Assembly: GCA_934045905.1 (NCBI GenBank)
Contig: OW203767.1
Span: forward strand, 17,301,073-17,365,072
Source of the DNA: Leuctra nigra
Lineage: Eukaryota; Arthropoda; Insecta; Plecoptera; Leuctridae
Reading direction: 5' to 3'
DNA: 64,000 bases
The notes beneath the pieces are model-generated. The model saw only the letters and a program-made list of their open reading frames with translations. It was not told where the DNA came from and did not search any database. Both the position numbers and the translations under genes were made by a program. Positions within the stretch are counted from its first letter, which is position 1; each line of letters opens with the position of its first letter. This document shows positions 11,705 to 23,780 of the stretch, piece after piece.

Positions 11705-13219
11705 TAATAATATTTGTATAATTTTAATGAATTAAATACAGCATAAGACCAAGCATACATACACACATACTCAATAGTAGGTACACACTTTTATTCAATT
11801 TAGATTGCGTAATTTTAGTTTTTCTAGTTTACAACCAAAAAGAAATTACATACTATGTATCTACATTATACCTTATTCTTAACTATGAAAAACCTAAAAT
11901 AACTTTACATTGCAGTATTTATTTATCTATAAAAATAAACAATTATTAAATAATTATCAAATGAAAATACTAACCAACGCTGTAAGAAATTGCCGTTTCA
12001 TATTAAACATCATTTACACCAAATTCGAAATGAATCCACTCCCGACACAGTTGGAGTCATACCAACGTATGTAATATTTAGAAATAGAATCTTAATTAAA
12101 TTAGTTTATAAATACCATTTTGATTATTTCGATTTACTGCAAACAGTAGTTGCGAACAAAATAACGCTTTATTCTACTGCATGTAGGTAGGTATTGTTTT
12201 CAAAATAAATAATGTGCGCTGCAATACGCAACACTGAAACGTATTCAGATGTACTGCGTTCAGGGATGGATGTAATATAATACAAGTTTACTTCTGCTAA
12301 ATGACTGACAGGCTTGATGTTACGTTGAAGACCCTCGGCAGCACGCCACAAATAGCATGCGAGTTCGACAAACTGAACCTATTGACCAGAATCTCGGAGA
12401 TTGACTAACACTCGACTTCAGTGCCTATTAAGCCAACAAATTACTTCCTATTATGTACTCAAACCAGCTCAAGTTCATTGTTTACTATACAAAATATTAA
12501 TTCTTTTAAATAAAAGATCACTCCTTTTAGTGATGGCCTGAGATCACTCCGTCTTACGTAGATAAAAAATTTGCCGCAATTTAGGCCAATTATCTTCGGT
12601 TGAGCTTTTTCAATTAGAGCTCAAAATGCGGAAATTATTGCTTTTAGATTTCAAGCTACAAAATTACCAGTCCAGTACAAATTTTTCTATGGACCATACC
12701 TGAATTTCTTTTTTTTAATTGCAATATTCCATTTACAGTGACAGCGTTTTGCTTGTGGGCATTAGCAAACTGCCACTGATTGTATTAATGCACACTTATT
12801 TAATTACGTATTACCTAACTAAGCTTCACAATTTAACTATGATTTATGAACATCGAACAGATTTAAAAAAAAAGTATAAAATCATTCTGTCCAATAAATA
12901 TTGAATTTAGGTAAGTAACTGATCGATAGCAAAGAATCAATATGTTTAGTATTAAAATGTCATTTTGGTTGTCTTCATAGCTAAATAATTACTAGGTACC
13001 TAATTAGAATGATTTTGAATTTAAAATATAATTCAGTCACATTCCAAAAACATGACAATGTAAAAAAACTCATAATGTTATCATTTAATAATAGTATTGA
13101 AGACAGATACATTATCTTCCATGTGCGCAAATGACCGTGGACGTATGAAAACTGTCGAGTTCCAAGCGTAGAGATAGAGTAAAGAAGAGCTAGCGCAGTT
13201 ACCTTGTATGAGACCAGTA

Positions 13220-16200
13220 TCATTTCGCCGCTGTGGCGAGTTTGGGAGCGATGGTCTGCTTGCTCAGCGGCGGAGGGATGGCCACGCCGTTTACCGGAGA
13301 GCTGCTGCCGGGGGTGGGGGTGGGGGTGCAAGACTCGCTGCCGGACGACACGCCATCCACCTCCATCTGGAAACATACACCACAAGTTTGAGTCTAGGCA
13401 TCGCCACAACAGTAGACGGTAACATCACATAAAATTTAGGTGTTGTTACATAATTTTGCTAGAGTGTAAAATGTACCTTTTCCTCCTTGGTTTCGTCTGT
13501 ATCAGGCACGGGACCGTTCTCCGCTTCGAACTCCTTGAGGACGTTGTCGAGATTGTAGCGGCGTCGATAGTTGACGAAGAAGCTGCGTAGGTGCGCTTCC
13601 GTCTTGGTGCCGATCACCTCGGCGATGGCCTTGAAATCCTTGCCGTACTTGCGCACACCTGTGACACACAGACATCTGTTCACACAGGAACCCTCGAGCT
13701 GGGTGAGTTTATATCCAATATAGTTTTGCATTTGCCAGCCAGGGGCTCTATAACTTTAATAATCCCCATTTGACCAGAATCTGATTCGGTGCATTGTCCA
13801 TAAGCCATAAATTGTATTCTGGACAATTTATGAGGAATTTTATTTATGGGTAAAATAGGGCCCTAGGTAAACATTGAACATTGTAACAAATCTTAAATCT
13901 TGTAGCGAAGAGGATGACGAAGAAGCTACTTTCCGAAGAAGTTTCTTTGAAGGGAGAGAGTACTTTCCGAGAGTTTGAAGTTGCAAGTAGTGATAGAAAG
14001 AGTGGGAAGACCGAGGGAGAAGTGGAGAGAAATGGTAGGAGAGGATGTGTCAGAGAGAGTGGAGAAGTGGGAAGAAGTAGAGGAAGAGATGTGGAAAGAA
14101 GATAGGGAGAGGTGGAAGGAGCTGGTGGAGAAGGAAGAAGAGAGAGTAAGAGCCAAGCCTGTTGGGTCCTAGGCCCCAGGTAAATGATAGCCTTTAGCCA
14201 CTTCCAAATCCATCTCTGGAACGATGAAAGGATTAATATTACAAATCTAGAAAGCTCGAGCATTTACCTTGAACAACAAGCAGCGACTCGTCGTGTGTCC
14301 ACCGCGCGTTGATCCTGCTGTTGTTGTCCGGAGGACGATAGTCCTCGACACCCTCCGCCGTCTTCCGCTTGTACGAGCTGAGGTTCTGCTTGTTGTTCTG
14401 CACCTGGCGCTTGAGCGAGACAATCTCCCTGTCCATGGCGCGCAGCACGTGGTCGCCCTGCATGGGCGGCGCCGCCGGCACCTCCGCCATGGTAACAAGG
14501 TCGTCGTGGTTGATGTACATGCCGCGCGGCGGCTTGCACTTGTGTCGCAGCAGTAGGTGGTTGTGGCGTTGCGGCTTCACGGGTCCGGTGGTCGGCCGCG
14601 AGCTGCCAGTGCGTCTGACAAAACCAAACCACACATAAACACGGGACACTCTCTCAAACCTCTCTGCATTTTTTGTTCATGAGTGGAGATGTAAATTGGT
14701 AATATTACCGTTACCGGAAATTTTACCAAGCAATTTTACCATAATATTACCACTTTTTTTTTTTTTACTGTGATAGATAGGCTACATAATTATTAATTTT
14801 GTATTTATTTTGAATAAGATTCTTATACCTAAAGATAATACAACAATTGTTTTACCAAGGCATTATGTGACGGTAATGAAAGATTACTCGTACCTAATAA
14901 ATAATGTTATTATAATTTTTCTGTTCCTATTAGGTAATAATATTAATTTAGTTATTAATATTTACGATCATGTAATGAAATTATGTCATAAGGCTTATGT
15001 CCAAGCATCCGTGGGCGGAGTTGAATCAACGGTAAGGCTACGGAACTGCGATGCGGAAGGCAACGGAAAACCACCGCATTACCATATTCCTAGTACAATC
15101 ATCATGACTGACAACAAATCAAATACGGCCCTCAGTCCCCGGCAGACCTTCAGTGGTCAGAGGGTGCTAAGAATCTCCGGGTCAGTCATCAAGATTGCGA
15201 CATGGAATGTCCGAAGTATGTTTGAATCTGGCAAGTTAGCAAATGCCACAAGAGAGATGCAGAGAATGAACATCGATATACTCGGTATCAGTGAAATGCG
15301 TTGGCCAGGGATGGGCCAGTGCACCACTGATCATCATAATGTGTATTATGCCGGAAATGATGAACCTTATCATCGCCAAGGTGTAGCATTCATTGTGTCG
15401 AAGGAAGTAAATCGTGCCGTGAAGAATTTCGTGCCATATTCCGATCGTGTCGCACTGTTGCAGCTGCAGTCAAGTCCCGTTAACATGAACATTATTCAGG
15501 TGTATGCTCCGACGGCTGACAAAGATGATGACGTCATCGAGGAATTCTATGAGCAAGTCAAGAGCGTGATGGAATTAACAAAGAAGCATGATGTTAATAT
15601 AATCATGGGGGACTTTAATGCTAAAGTAGGACAAGGAAGAACTGTGGGAGTCGTTGGTGAATTTGGTTTAAGGAATGACAGAGGAGACCGTCTGGTCCAG
15701 TTCTGCCAAGAAGAGGATCTTGTAGTCCTCAATACATTCTTCAAATTACCATCGAGGAGGCTGTACACCTGGAAGTCACCTCAAGATGGAGCTGGGAACA
15801 TAGTTCGGAATCAAATAGACTACATCCTCATCAACAAACGGTTCAGAAACTCTTGTCAGTCAGTCAAATCCTATCCAGGAGCGGACATAGCTTCAGATCA
15901 CAACCCTCTCGTTGGCTCTATGAAGCTTCGTCTTAGAACAATTCACAGGGAGAGAAGATCAGCGAGAATCGATGTCAGCAGGGTGAAAGAAACTGACATA
16001 AGTAAGAAGGTGGCAGGTGATTTGGCGGAGGGTTTTAGGAATATCCAAAGCGTGAACATCTGTAATGTTGAGGACTTGTGGATGGGAGTGAAGCAGGTGT
16101 TTGTGACAGTGGAGAGGAAGCATCTGGAATCTGTTAAGAGGCCTAAACAGCACCATTGGATGACGGAAGAAATATTGACACTTATGGTTGAGAGACGAAA

Positions 16201-19200
16201 ATGGAAGGCTTATAATCACACAAAGTACTGGGGAATTCATAGATTGATCAGATCAAAAATATTAAGCGCCAAAGAAGAGTGGATGGCAGAAAAATGTCAC
16301 GAGATAGAATTGCTGCAGCAGAAACATGACAGCTTTAATCTGCATAAGAAGATAAAAGATGCCTTGGGAGTGTATCGGAAGAAAGGGGGTGGAGTGTTGG
16401 TAGACAACAATAACAAACTGGTTGCTAATATTGATGAGAAACTGAAACTCTGGACAGTCTACATAGAGCAGTTATTTGAGGATGATAGGCAAGAGGAGCA
16501 CGATGTAATTGAAGCAGACATGGGTCCAGTTATCATGAGTGAGGAGGTGATACGTGTTATTCGGCAGGCGAAGAACGGCAAAGCTGCAGGTCCGGATGAA
16601 GTATACACTGAACTTCTCAAGTTGATAGACAATGACGGCATGAATGTACTGGTTGAACTCTTCAATCGTGTGTATAGCACTGGATGTATTCCAGCAGACT
16701 GGCTTAAGTCAATCTTTGTTACTTTGCCCAAGAAGATCAATGCTAAGAGATGTGAAGAGTTTCGGACTATTAGTCTTATGAGTCATGTACTTAAATTGTT
16801 TCTCAAAATAATCCATAATCGAATTCACAGAAAGTGCGAAGAGGTGATGACAGAATCTCAATTCGGATTTAGGAATGGCCTTGGTACGAGGGATGCCTTG
16901 TTCTGCATGCAAGTATTAGTGCAGCGTTGTCAAGATATGAATAAGGACGTTTATGCTTGTTTCATTGATTATGAGAAAGCGTTTGATAAGGTCAAACACG
17001 GGAAATTAATGGAGCTATTGCATAACATTGGCCTGGACAGCAGAGATATTCGCATCATAGCAAATCTGTATTGGAATCAGAAGGCAGTCGTGAAAGTTGA
17101 AGAGAGCCTTTCCGAGGAAGTCCTGATTCGGCGTGGTGTTCGGCAGGGTTGTGTTTTGTCACCGTTATTATTCAATATTTACTCGGAAGCTATACTGGCA
17201 GAAGCTTTGGATGGCGCAGTAGAAGGTATCGTCATCAATGGGGAGCTGGTGAACAGTATAAGATACGCCGACGACACAGTCCTGCTGGCTGACAACTTGG
17301 AAGATCTGCAGTCGCTGTTGGAGAAAGTTAATGTTGCAAGTAACCACAGTGGTCTACGTATGAACTTGAAAAAGACGAAGTTTATGGTTGTTTCAAAGCT
17401 AAGGAACATTTACGCTCAGTTAGTGTTGGATAACGTTGTTATCGAGCGCGTACATCACTACAGATATCTTGGTTGTTGCGTGAATGATCAATGGGAATAT
17501 ACTCAAGAGGTCAAGAGTCGTATCGAACAAGCACGCTCAGCATTCACTAATATGAGGCAATTACTATGTAATCGCAATCTTAACTCAGATCTGAGAATGC
17601 GCATGGTCAGGTGCTACATATTTCCCGTATTGTTGTATGGACTTGAAGGTTGGACCTTAAGCAAGTTGCTATGCAAGAGACTGGAAGCTTTCGAGATGTG
17701 GGTTTATCGTCGCATGCTCCGAATCTCATGGGTGGACAAAGTTAGAAATGTCGAAGTGATGGAACGAATGAATAAGAACTTAGAGGTGATATTTTCCATC
17801 AAAAGACGAAAGCTCGAATACTTTGGACACATCATGAGGGGCAATAAATACAGGCTCTTGCAATTAGTCTTACAAGGGAAGATTGAGGGACAGCGTAGAC
17901 CTGGCAGGAGGAGGACTTCATGGCTCAAGAATCTGAGGGATTGGTTCGGGCAGAGCACGGGGTCCTTGTTCAGAGCTGCAGCATCCAAAGATGAAATAGA
18001 AATGATGATCGCCAACCTTCATTAGAAGAGGGCACATGAAGAAGAATGAAATTGCATTCTCTCCTGTATTGGCAACGAATGAAGCCTACCCCATGGGTCG
18101 AGCAAGCTCTTGCTCTTGTATGGCATTTTGGTACTCATTGTTCATCCATCATCATTGAATCTTTTCCAATAGAAGAAAATATAGTGAAATTTCTTTTGAA
18201 AGTAGGTACATGGAAATTCATAAGAGTTGTGTACGCTCATAATAAATAGGTTGAGAAATAGCTCAAAGATTAACCGTGATCGATTTGTACCCGAAACTTG
18301 CATTTTGTTCCAATATTATATTACCAATTTTTGGTAATATTACCATTTTTAAATCTCTATATATGAGAAAATAGCAGAGGCAAGTAAGTTCACGTATGAG
18401 GGGATCCACCAACACATGAGCTTCTCAAGGTCTACTATATTTACCTCCAGTGCTGATAGCAAGTGTGGCACAGGTTGCCCTTGGAGCAGCTGTGAGTGGT
18501 CGTGCACGGAACACTGCAGTTGGAACACGTGCTCGCCGATTCCTTCTGTCAAGTCAAACAATACGTGCACAGTCAGCTAAATGTCGCATCAATAGCTTAG
18601 TTCAAAGGCAATGAATTTATTAAGGTACTGTAATTATCATCTAGATGTAATAATTGTAAGGGTACAATTAAGAAAAAAAAATAAACTTACAATATTTTTT
18701 CTCAGTTGACAAAATCACATGAGTTAAATATCAATATTATGTATTTTTCTACTAATTGTTGTGTAGTGTACATATGGGTAAGCTCAAATGAACCTAAATT
18801 GAGGATAACTTGCCTTTTCAGAAGATTCTTCATTACTTTGCGAGGCACGGGGAGGAGACCCGCTCTTCCTTCGAATACCTCGGTGTATCGTCCACTTCTG
18901 CAATGAAAAGCGGCATCAGAACTTGCCATCATTCTTTGCAACAGCCAATGCCTTTGAGCTGAGTATGTACCTACTTTATAAATATTGAATGAACTATCTT
19001 AATCTTCCAATGCTAACAATTTATTAGGATTCCATTCTTAGTATGCTAACATTAACTCTAGATATTATTATTACTACTACTACTACTATTAGCAGTTTGA
19101 ATTATATTTAAGGAAAATCTTGTTGGGAATTAGGAAAAAGGAAGCAAACTACAGTGAAACTTAAAGCAGAATCCTCGACATGTACTGAATTGGTTGACTA

Positions 19201-22200
19201 CAAAAATTGTCATCGTACAATCATAGCACAACCACATGATAATAAAGTTAAACGTATGTACGACTTTCTTCCTTCGTATGTTCAGAAAATTGTGGTTTGT
19301 TGTACTGAATGTCATAGTAAAAAATGTCAGGTTAAACTGATGAAATTTCACTGTCTTTTATTTCTAAGAAGGCTAGTTATTAAAAATATCCATCGATTCA
19401 AAATAAAATGTTTTTAATATGTAGTAAGTAGTCATAGGTACATAAAGACGATTTAGATTTCAGTTTGGTGTTGTTAGTAGTGTTTGAAAATATTATTTAT
19501 TGTGAGTAAAAAAAGTAATTATTATATAACTTGAAAGTATAAAAATTAAACTCTATGCACTAGATAAATAAGTACAAAACTAAATGCCCACCATTCCATA
19601 AAAACTAAACTAGGTATGTAGGTACTGTGCAAATAACTTAATGAAACGCAAACCCATGTCCAATATATGTGCAACACATTGTGCAATTAAATCTTCTACC
19701 TATAACTCTAAACCGGGATCAAACAAAAATATGTACTAGCGAAAACTAGCAATTGGATACATCGAACTTCTTTAAATTATGTACTCAGATAATATGAAAT
19801 TATAATTTCAAAATATTTTAACAAGTATAGAGGTAACAAAAGCAATCATCTGTTTAGAAACAAAACAATCTGTAGAATGATTTAGAATTAGATCAATGTA
19901 CTTGTAGTTGTACCATACAAAAACAGTATGCCAGTTTGGTCTTCTATTTTATAGACACTAGGCAGTTATCATTACAAAGTGAATGGAAAAAAACTTTGGG
20001 CAAATAATTGCCTTATTTTAAGAAATTAAAAATGAATTCACTATATCTAGACAATAAATAATAAATTAAAGTTGAATGCAAATGTGTAGGTAGCAATTGT
20101 TTAATGAATGTCATGATAAGTTCTTATGTAAGAACTCCCAACGATTAATTCCTATGCGTCCTTCTTGGTTGTCGGTATACTACCCAACACAACTTTCTCA
20201 ATACTTTTAAAATCCACATTTTCATCAGGTTTTCTAAACAGTTTCGGCTTTTTATCTTTAGGCAATGGTTTATTGAGCAGTCTTCTCTTATTTGACATCA
20301 GCAAAGATGAATGCGTACTCTTTCTCAAATTCGAATCCAAACTGGGATGTTCGCCCTCCATTTTACTATCTGAATTCCTATCTCCTTTACCCTCGTTATC
20401 GTCGAGCAGTGGAGTCTCGTCTCCAGAGGGCTTTACCTTTTCCTCGCTGTCCGAGTCTGTGTTGGAGCCATGCTCCGAGCCTCCCTCGGAACCTTCCTCT
20501 CGGTGGCTGGCTAACTTGCGAGCCTGGCGATCCATCAAGCTGGTGCGAGTTCGAGTCTTCTTCCACGAGTAATAGTACTTGACAAGTTGCGGGATCGACT
20601 TGTCGGGGAGCTGCTGAACAAGAATGTGCTACTGAAACATTGCTCATCAATCATCATGTATAAACTACCAGTCGTATAAAGGAATGCACTCACAAAGAAT
20701 TATGTGTCCAGGGAAAGCAATGTGATGTCATATTGTTTATTTAATGGGAACTTCAGGATTTGAGTTACCTTCTCTCATGATGGTCACTTGTCACAATTAT
20801 AACTTTCTATTTCTAGCCAGAATACAGTAAACCCTCGTTGTTCGAGAAAATAAGGAAACAACTGACCTCTGGTGGATTCTTTGGTACTAGCCAAGGGGAA
20901 TGATGGAGGATATCACGGGGGATATTTATATATAAATTTAAATGATATTAAATTTGCTTTAGTTGTTTGTTATGGTTGAAAAAGTAAACTTGTAATTAAA
21001 TCTAAATTTCAATTGTTTCTCCTTTTTCACTGACCTATGGAAACACAAACTTCAAAATAAAAAAGTGCATCTAAAAAGTTTCCTGCCAGAAGTGGCTCCA
21101 TCACGTATCGCTTATTTGTTCGAATTACGAACTCGGATAATTCGAAATTAGGGGTAAATTCAAACTACTTGTGTGGTCCCATTTTTTTTTAATTTGTACC
21201 TGGATTTTTTGGGTCCTCTTGAATTCAATTAAATGAGGGTTTACTGTATATAATAAAGGTCCAGCAAAGCTATAGGCCCCAGATTTTCCGTAGGACTCGT
21301 GGCTCTTTTGAAAAGTCCAACAATGAAGCAAGTAGGTAGCCATTTTTAATTCGTCAAGACATTGTCTACAGTGTAAGGCGAAGGGGTTAAGGAGTCAGCT
21401 TGAAAGAATGATGATGAGCTTAAACCACATACAATGAATGAATGCCCATTGTATCCTGGAAATACCAATGAGTCCAAGCCAAAAACAGGCGTCGATAACA
21501 AAACAATGGGAATTGAAGGCAACCTTCACCTCATTTAAGAATCTCTCTCAATTCAAGATTTTTCATCCTTCCAATTAAATAAATACAAGACTGGGACAGG
21601 AGCAACATTCCCAACGTGGGAAAGGTCCAGGCTCAAACCTCACCATTTGCTTGATGCGATGGAAACTCTTGCCATGGAATTGGAACGCTTGCTCAAACAA
21701 AACTTTATCTTCAATCGTCCACTCATCAGGAAATGGTGTGAAGTTGGCAAGGTCACGAATTGCTCGCTCGAGATCGTGTTTGTGCCAAAACAGCATGCCC
21801 AGTGCCTGCTCCCCATTGTAGCCATACTTCTCCTTCGCCAGGGAAATGTACTCATCCACTAAAACAAAATTAAAGACATTTAAAGGTAACAACTTGTCAA
21901 CTTCATAATACTCTCAATCAATGAAAAAACATGGTAATTTTACGATAAGCGACTTCACTAGCATTGTTCCTTCGTCCCACAATGACGAAGGCTAGAGTGA
22001 AGTCGCTTATCGAAAATTTACCAAAAAAAAAACATAATCCGTGATGAGATTGATTAGTAATTCTGTGTCAGTTGTAGTTTTTCCATTTTCTACTCTAGTA
22101 TAGGTATTAGAGTCCGTAGAACTTACAGCTCAAGTCTGGAATGTTCGGCGAGGGTGACCAAACCAACAATGACCTTTCAATACACTGCTCAGGCCGTCGA

Positions 22201-22864
22201 TCTAAAAGGAGAGCGAGAATACATTTTACATTTAAATTAAACATTGTATTTAAACAAAACTAATTTAAAGTCTGATAGAAGAGTTATTGGAATACAAATC
22301 AAGAAGTAATAAATATACCGATTTGAAATATTTACAATCGGACTAGTACCTAGTACCTAAATTTGGTGGTAAGAAAGGAACTTACAGCACAATATAAGCC
22401 ACTAGGATTTTAACTTACCCACTAGAGCAATTAATTCCGGTACAAGGGTTTGGTAATCTCGTCCGACACGTATTTTCTCCTCTGAAACAAAATTGGCATG
22501 AATTCTCAAGTTCTGCTTATGAAGCTGGAGGCTGACGATGCTGTAGCATGCAAGGGCGGCAAAAGTTTGTTCTTACTACCTAGGACTACCTAGGTAGCTG
22601 ACCATTTCAATTGCGCTGGGGAATGCAGGTAGGTAGATATAGGCCACTGCATCAAACGATAAATGGGTAAAAACAGTGCCTGGTGTGTAATTTGACCTAA
22701 GGTCTTACAGATTTCAAGATCAATTAAAATTAAATTGCAAATTTACCAGGCAAACCCTCATTTTCGTCGCCACTGGTTGATTCCGATGCATGCCCATTTG
22801 GACTCGGCCCTTGTGATCTTCGACCATTTCTGAGACTATCCGAGTTTCTCTCAGCTAAAACCAT
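13220..22864 (-). CDS. CoREST: REST corepressor CoREST, full-length isoform (501 aa)
   Basis: This is the scaffold of the LSD1-CoREST-HDAC histone-modifying corepressor complex in the nucleus. Ten coding exons join in frame: 22747-22864, 22419-22481, 22127-22201, 21644-21858, 20437-20610, 18814-18897, 18445-18545, 14268-14614, 13477-13658, 13220-13366 (ATG at 22864, TGA at 13222). ELM2 occupies roughly residues 40-115 ([38 protein letters not shown]). SANT1 follows at about 131-180 ([33 protein letters not shown]). A GATA-like zinc finger lies at 250-272. The LSD1-binding helix is at about 325-365 ([19 protein letters not shown]), and SANT2 at 380-430 ([34 protein letters not shown]). The intron after 18814 uses a GC donor. 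Gene order and spacing suggest a promoter shared with DPH6. Confidence 0.94.
13900..14172 (+). mobile_element. LINE 3' end fragment in a CoREST intron
   Basis: The plus-strand frame reads [20 protein letters not shown] and continues to [14 protein letters not shown] before a stop. This matches the C-terminal tail typical of RTE-like LINE proteins (a GRP-x3-W motif, then an acidic/aromatic DRxxW block). Only the last ~90 codons of the element are present, so it is a 5'-truncated copy. Confidence 0.6.
14684..18359. mobile_element. hAT-like MITE split by a nested LINE
   Basis: The left end TGGAGATGTAAATTGGTAAT and the right end ATTACCATTTTTAAATCTCTA are imperfect inverted repeats. The flanks TTCATGAG (14676-14683) and TATATGAG (18360-18367) agree at 6 of 8 positions, consistent with an aged 8-bp duplication. 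The MITE-like parts are rich in TTACC/GGTAA motifs, as in the better-preserved element at 42911-43528. The bulk between about 14770 and 18280 is the nested LINE. Confidence 0.6.
14810..18025 (+). mobile_element. Intact non-LTR retrotransposon ORF (endonuclease + reverse transcriptase, RTE-like)
   Basis: One uninterrupted frame of 1071 codons ends at the TAG at 18023; no ATG is at 14810, and the first useful ones are at 14876 and 15104. The endonuclease begins with [17 protein letters not shown], followed by [23 protein letters not shown], the catalytic [11 protein letters not shown] and ASDHNPLVG. The reverse transcriptase follows with [48 protein letters not shown] and the YADD active site ([13 protein letters not shown]). 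It ends with the [10 protein letters not shown] and GRRRTSW tail. No stop or frameshift is seen, so the copy may still be competent or very young. It lies antisense to CoREST in the intron between 14614 and 18445. Clade assignment to RTE-like is by motif style only. Confidence 0.9.
18445..18897 (-). other. CoREST: CoREST exons encoding a GATA-like zinc finger and its lead-in
   Basis: Exon 18814-18897 (28 codons) encodes a basic Ser-rich lead-in ([15 protein letters not shown]). Exon 18445-18545 encodes the finger, with Cys250-x2-Cys253, 15 residues, then Cys269-x2-Cys272 followed by YQHWRRTG, similar to GATA-type fingers. The human CoREST sequence I recall has no such finger between SANT1 and the LSD1-binding segment. 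The two exons are in phase with each other and with the flanking exons. Confidence 0.8.
20152..20610 (-). CDS. CoREST: CoREST alternative terminal exon (retained intron, short isoform)
   Basis: If the good donor AAG|GTAAAG at 20437/20436 is not used, the exon stays open for another 94 codons and ends at TAG (20154-20152). The protein would be 309 aa with ELM2 and SANT1 but without the zinc finger, the LSD1-binding helix or SANT2. The extension is rich in charged and Ser residues ([35 protein letters not shown]), which looks coding rather than random intron. The acceptor is a tandem CAGCAG, so start 20610 or 20613 would differ by one Gln. An alternative is that the openness is fortuitous. Confidence 0.6.
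   Translation of the reverse strand, partial: LPDKSIPQLVKYYYSWKKTRTRTSLMDRQARKLASHREEGSEGGSEHGSNTDSDSEEKVKPSGDETPLLDDNEGKGDRNSDSKMEGEHPSLDSNLRKSTHSSLLMSNKRRLLNKPLPKDKKPKLFRKPDENVDFKSIEKVVLGSIPTTKKDA
20825..21246. mobile_element. pogo/Tigger-like non-autonomous element, 422 bp
   Basis: The termini CAGTAAACCCTCGTTGTTCG and AAATGAGGGTTTACTG are inverted and flanked by TA. The inner piece AATTAGGGGTAAATTC and the GGTCC block match the copy at 11087-11704. It lies in a CoREST intron between the exon starting at 20610 and the exon ending at 21644. Confidence 0.8.
21927..22022. repeat. Hairpin element of about 95 bp in a CoREST intron
   Basis: TTTTACGATAAGCGACTTCA near 21937 is mirrored by TGAAGTCGCTTATCG near 21990, with CCTTCGTC/GACGAAGG close to the loop. 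The outer ends read GGTAA and TTACC. It is a short palindromic MITE or a snap-back repeat; no duplication is resolved. Confidence 0.6.
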
Positions 22865-23780
22865 CTTTCGTAACTATATTCGTTCAAAATATGGAGACAA
22901 CAATACTGAAAGAAACGACTGAGAATTAAAATAGGTTGCGATGTCCACAATAATCAACTAGGTAGCTTGCTCGAGCAGATGCGATAATGGATATCTTCCG
23001 AACACCGTAGAAAAACAGAATTGGAATAAGTTTTGATTGGTTGTTGGAGAATGTCGTCAGCGACGGAAGGACACGAAAGAAAACGAAGGTGTCCGATCCA
23101 AATATAAGCTTGCAATGTGACGTCACAAACTACGGTGCTATGAAGAATATTGTAGAGGAGATTGGTATATTGTGTTTATTTATTATCGTGTGCTAATTAG
23201 ATAAATAAATTATCCATGATTAAGATAATTAATTAATGCGATTAATTGACTTTAGTATTTTTAAGGCGAATGTTATTTATACTCCATGTGCTAATTTTCT
23301 ACATTTTATTTGGGAGTTTCCATTAATAGATGGCGTTGGCGTCAGTCACGAATTAGCCGTCGATGAGTGTGGTTGTGTGGTGGTTGTCTGTAAGTGCTGC
23401 ATAAATTAGGTCCGTGCAAACGATTCTCTATTCCGATTTTAGTTTCAATTGTTTTTGATATTAATATTTAATAGATTTTCAGTGTATTAAAAGGCCGCCT
23501 CCCTGTTACGTGATTGTCATGCCATATCTGCGGATTGCAGCTAAACTAACCTCTGGGCCAAGCCTACCTTGTCTTGTCTTGAAGGGACATGACCTATTAT
23601 CATTTTGCTGATGCTGCACTTGTGCAACAGATAAAACAAGTAGGTAGTACTTGAACTAATCAAAACTTCATTATTTTACTTTTCTTAGAACTCAACCGAC
23701 CATGCAGTATTTTAACTACAGAGTTAAATCACGCTAATCTTCTACTTACCTACCACACTGCTAGTCACTCAATCATCAGA
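22865..23780. promoter_or_regulatory. Head-to-head CoREST/DPH6 intergenic region, likely bidirectional promoter
   Basis: The CoREST ATG (minus, 22864) and the DPH6 ATG (plus, 23781) face away from each other across 916 bp. The region must contain both 5' UTRs and probably both promoters. I see no convincing TATA box, and no other gene. GAATGTCGTCAGCGACG and GTGACGTCAC near 23050 and 23118 are palindromic candidates for factor binding. Confidence 0.6.

Larger units (their letters stand above)
8434..13219. other. Convergent CFAP61/CoREST intergenic region, no further gene seen
   Basis: CFAP61 (+) ends at 8204 and the CoREST coding region (-) ends at 13220, so this is tail-to-tail spacing that must include both 3' UTRs. 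Apart from the MITEs listed separately it is AT-rich sequence with short open frames that show no recognisable protein character. A degraded partner of the palindromes at 10462-10707 is visible near 9485-9545 (ACGGCCATAAGGATTAACATT). Confidence 0.6.

Noticed and set aside
14269..14638. Plus-strand open frames opposite the CoREST SANT2-side exon
   Set aside because: GC-rich coding DNA leaves antisense frames open; the minus strand matches CoREST residue by residue with correct splice sites.
18046..18249. A small gene after the LINE stop codon
   Set aside because: It lies in the probable LINE 3' untranslated part and has no recognisable features.
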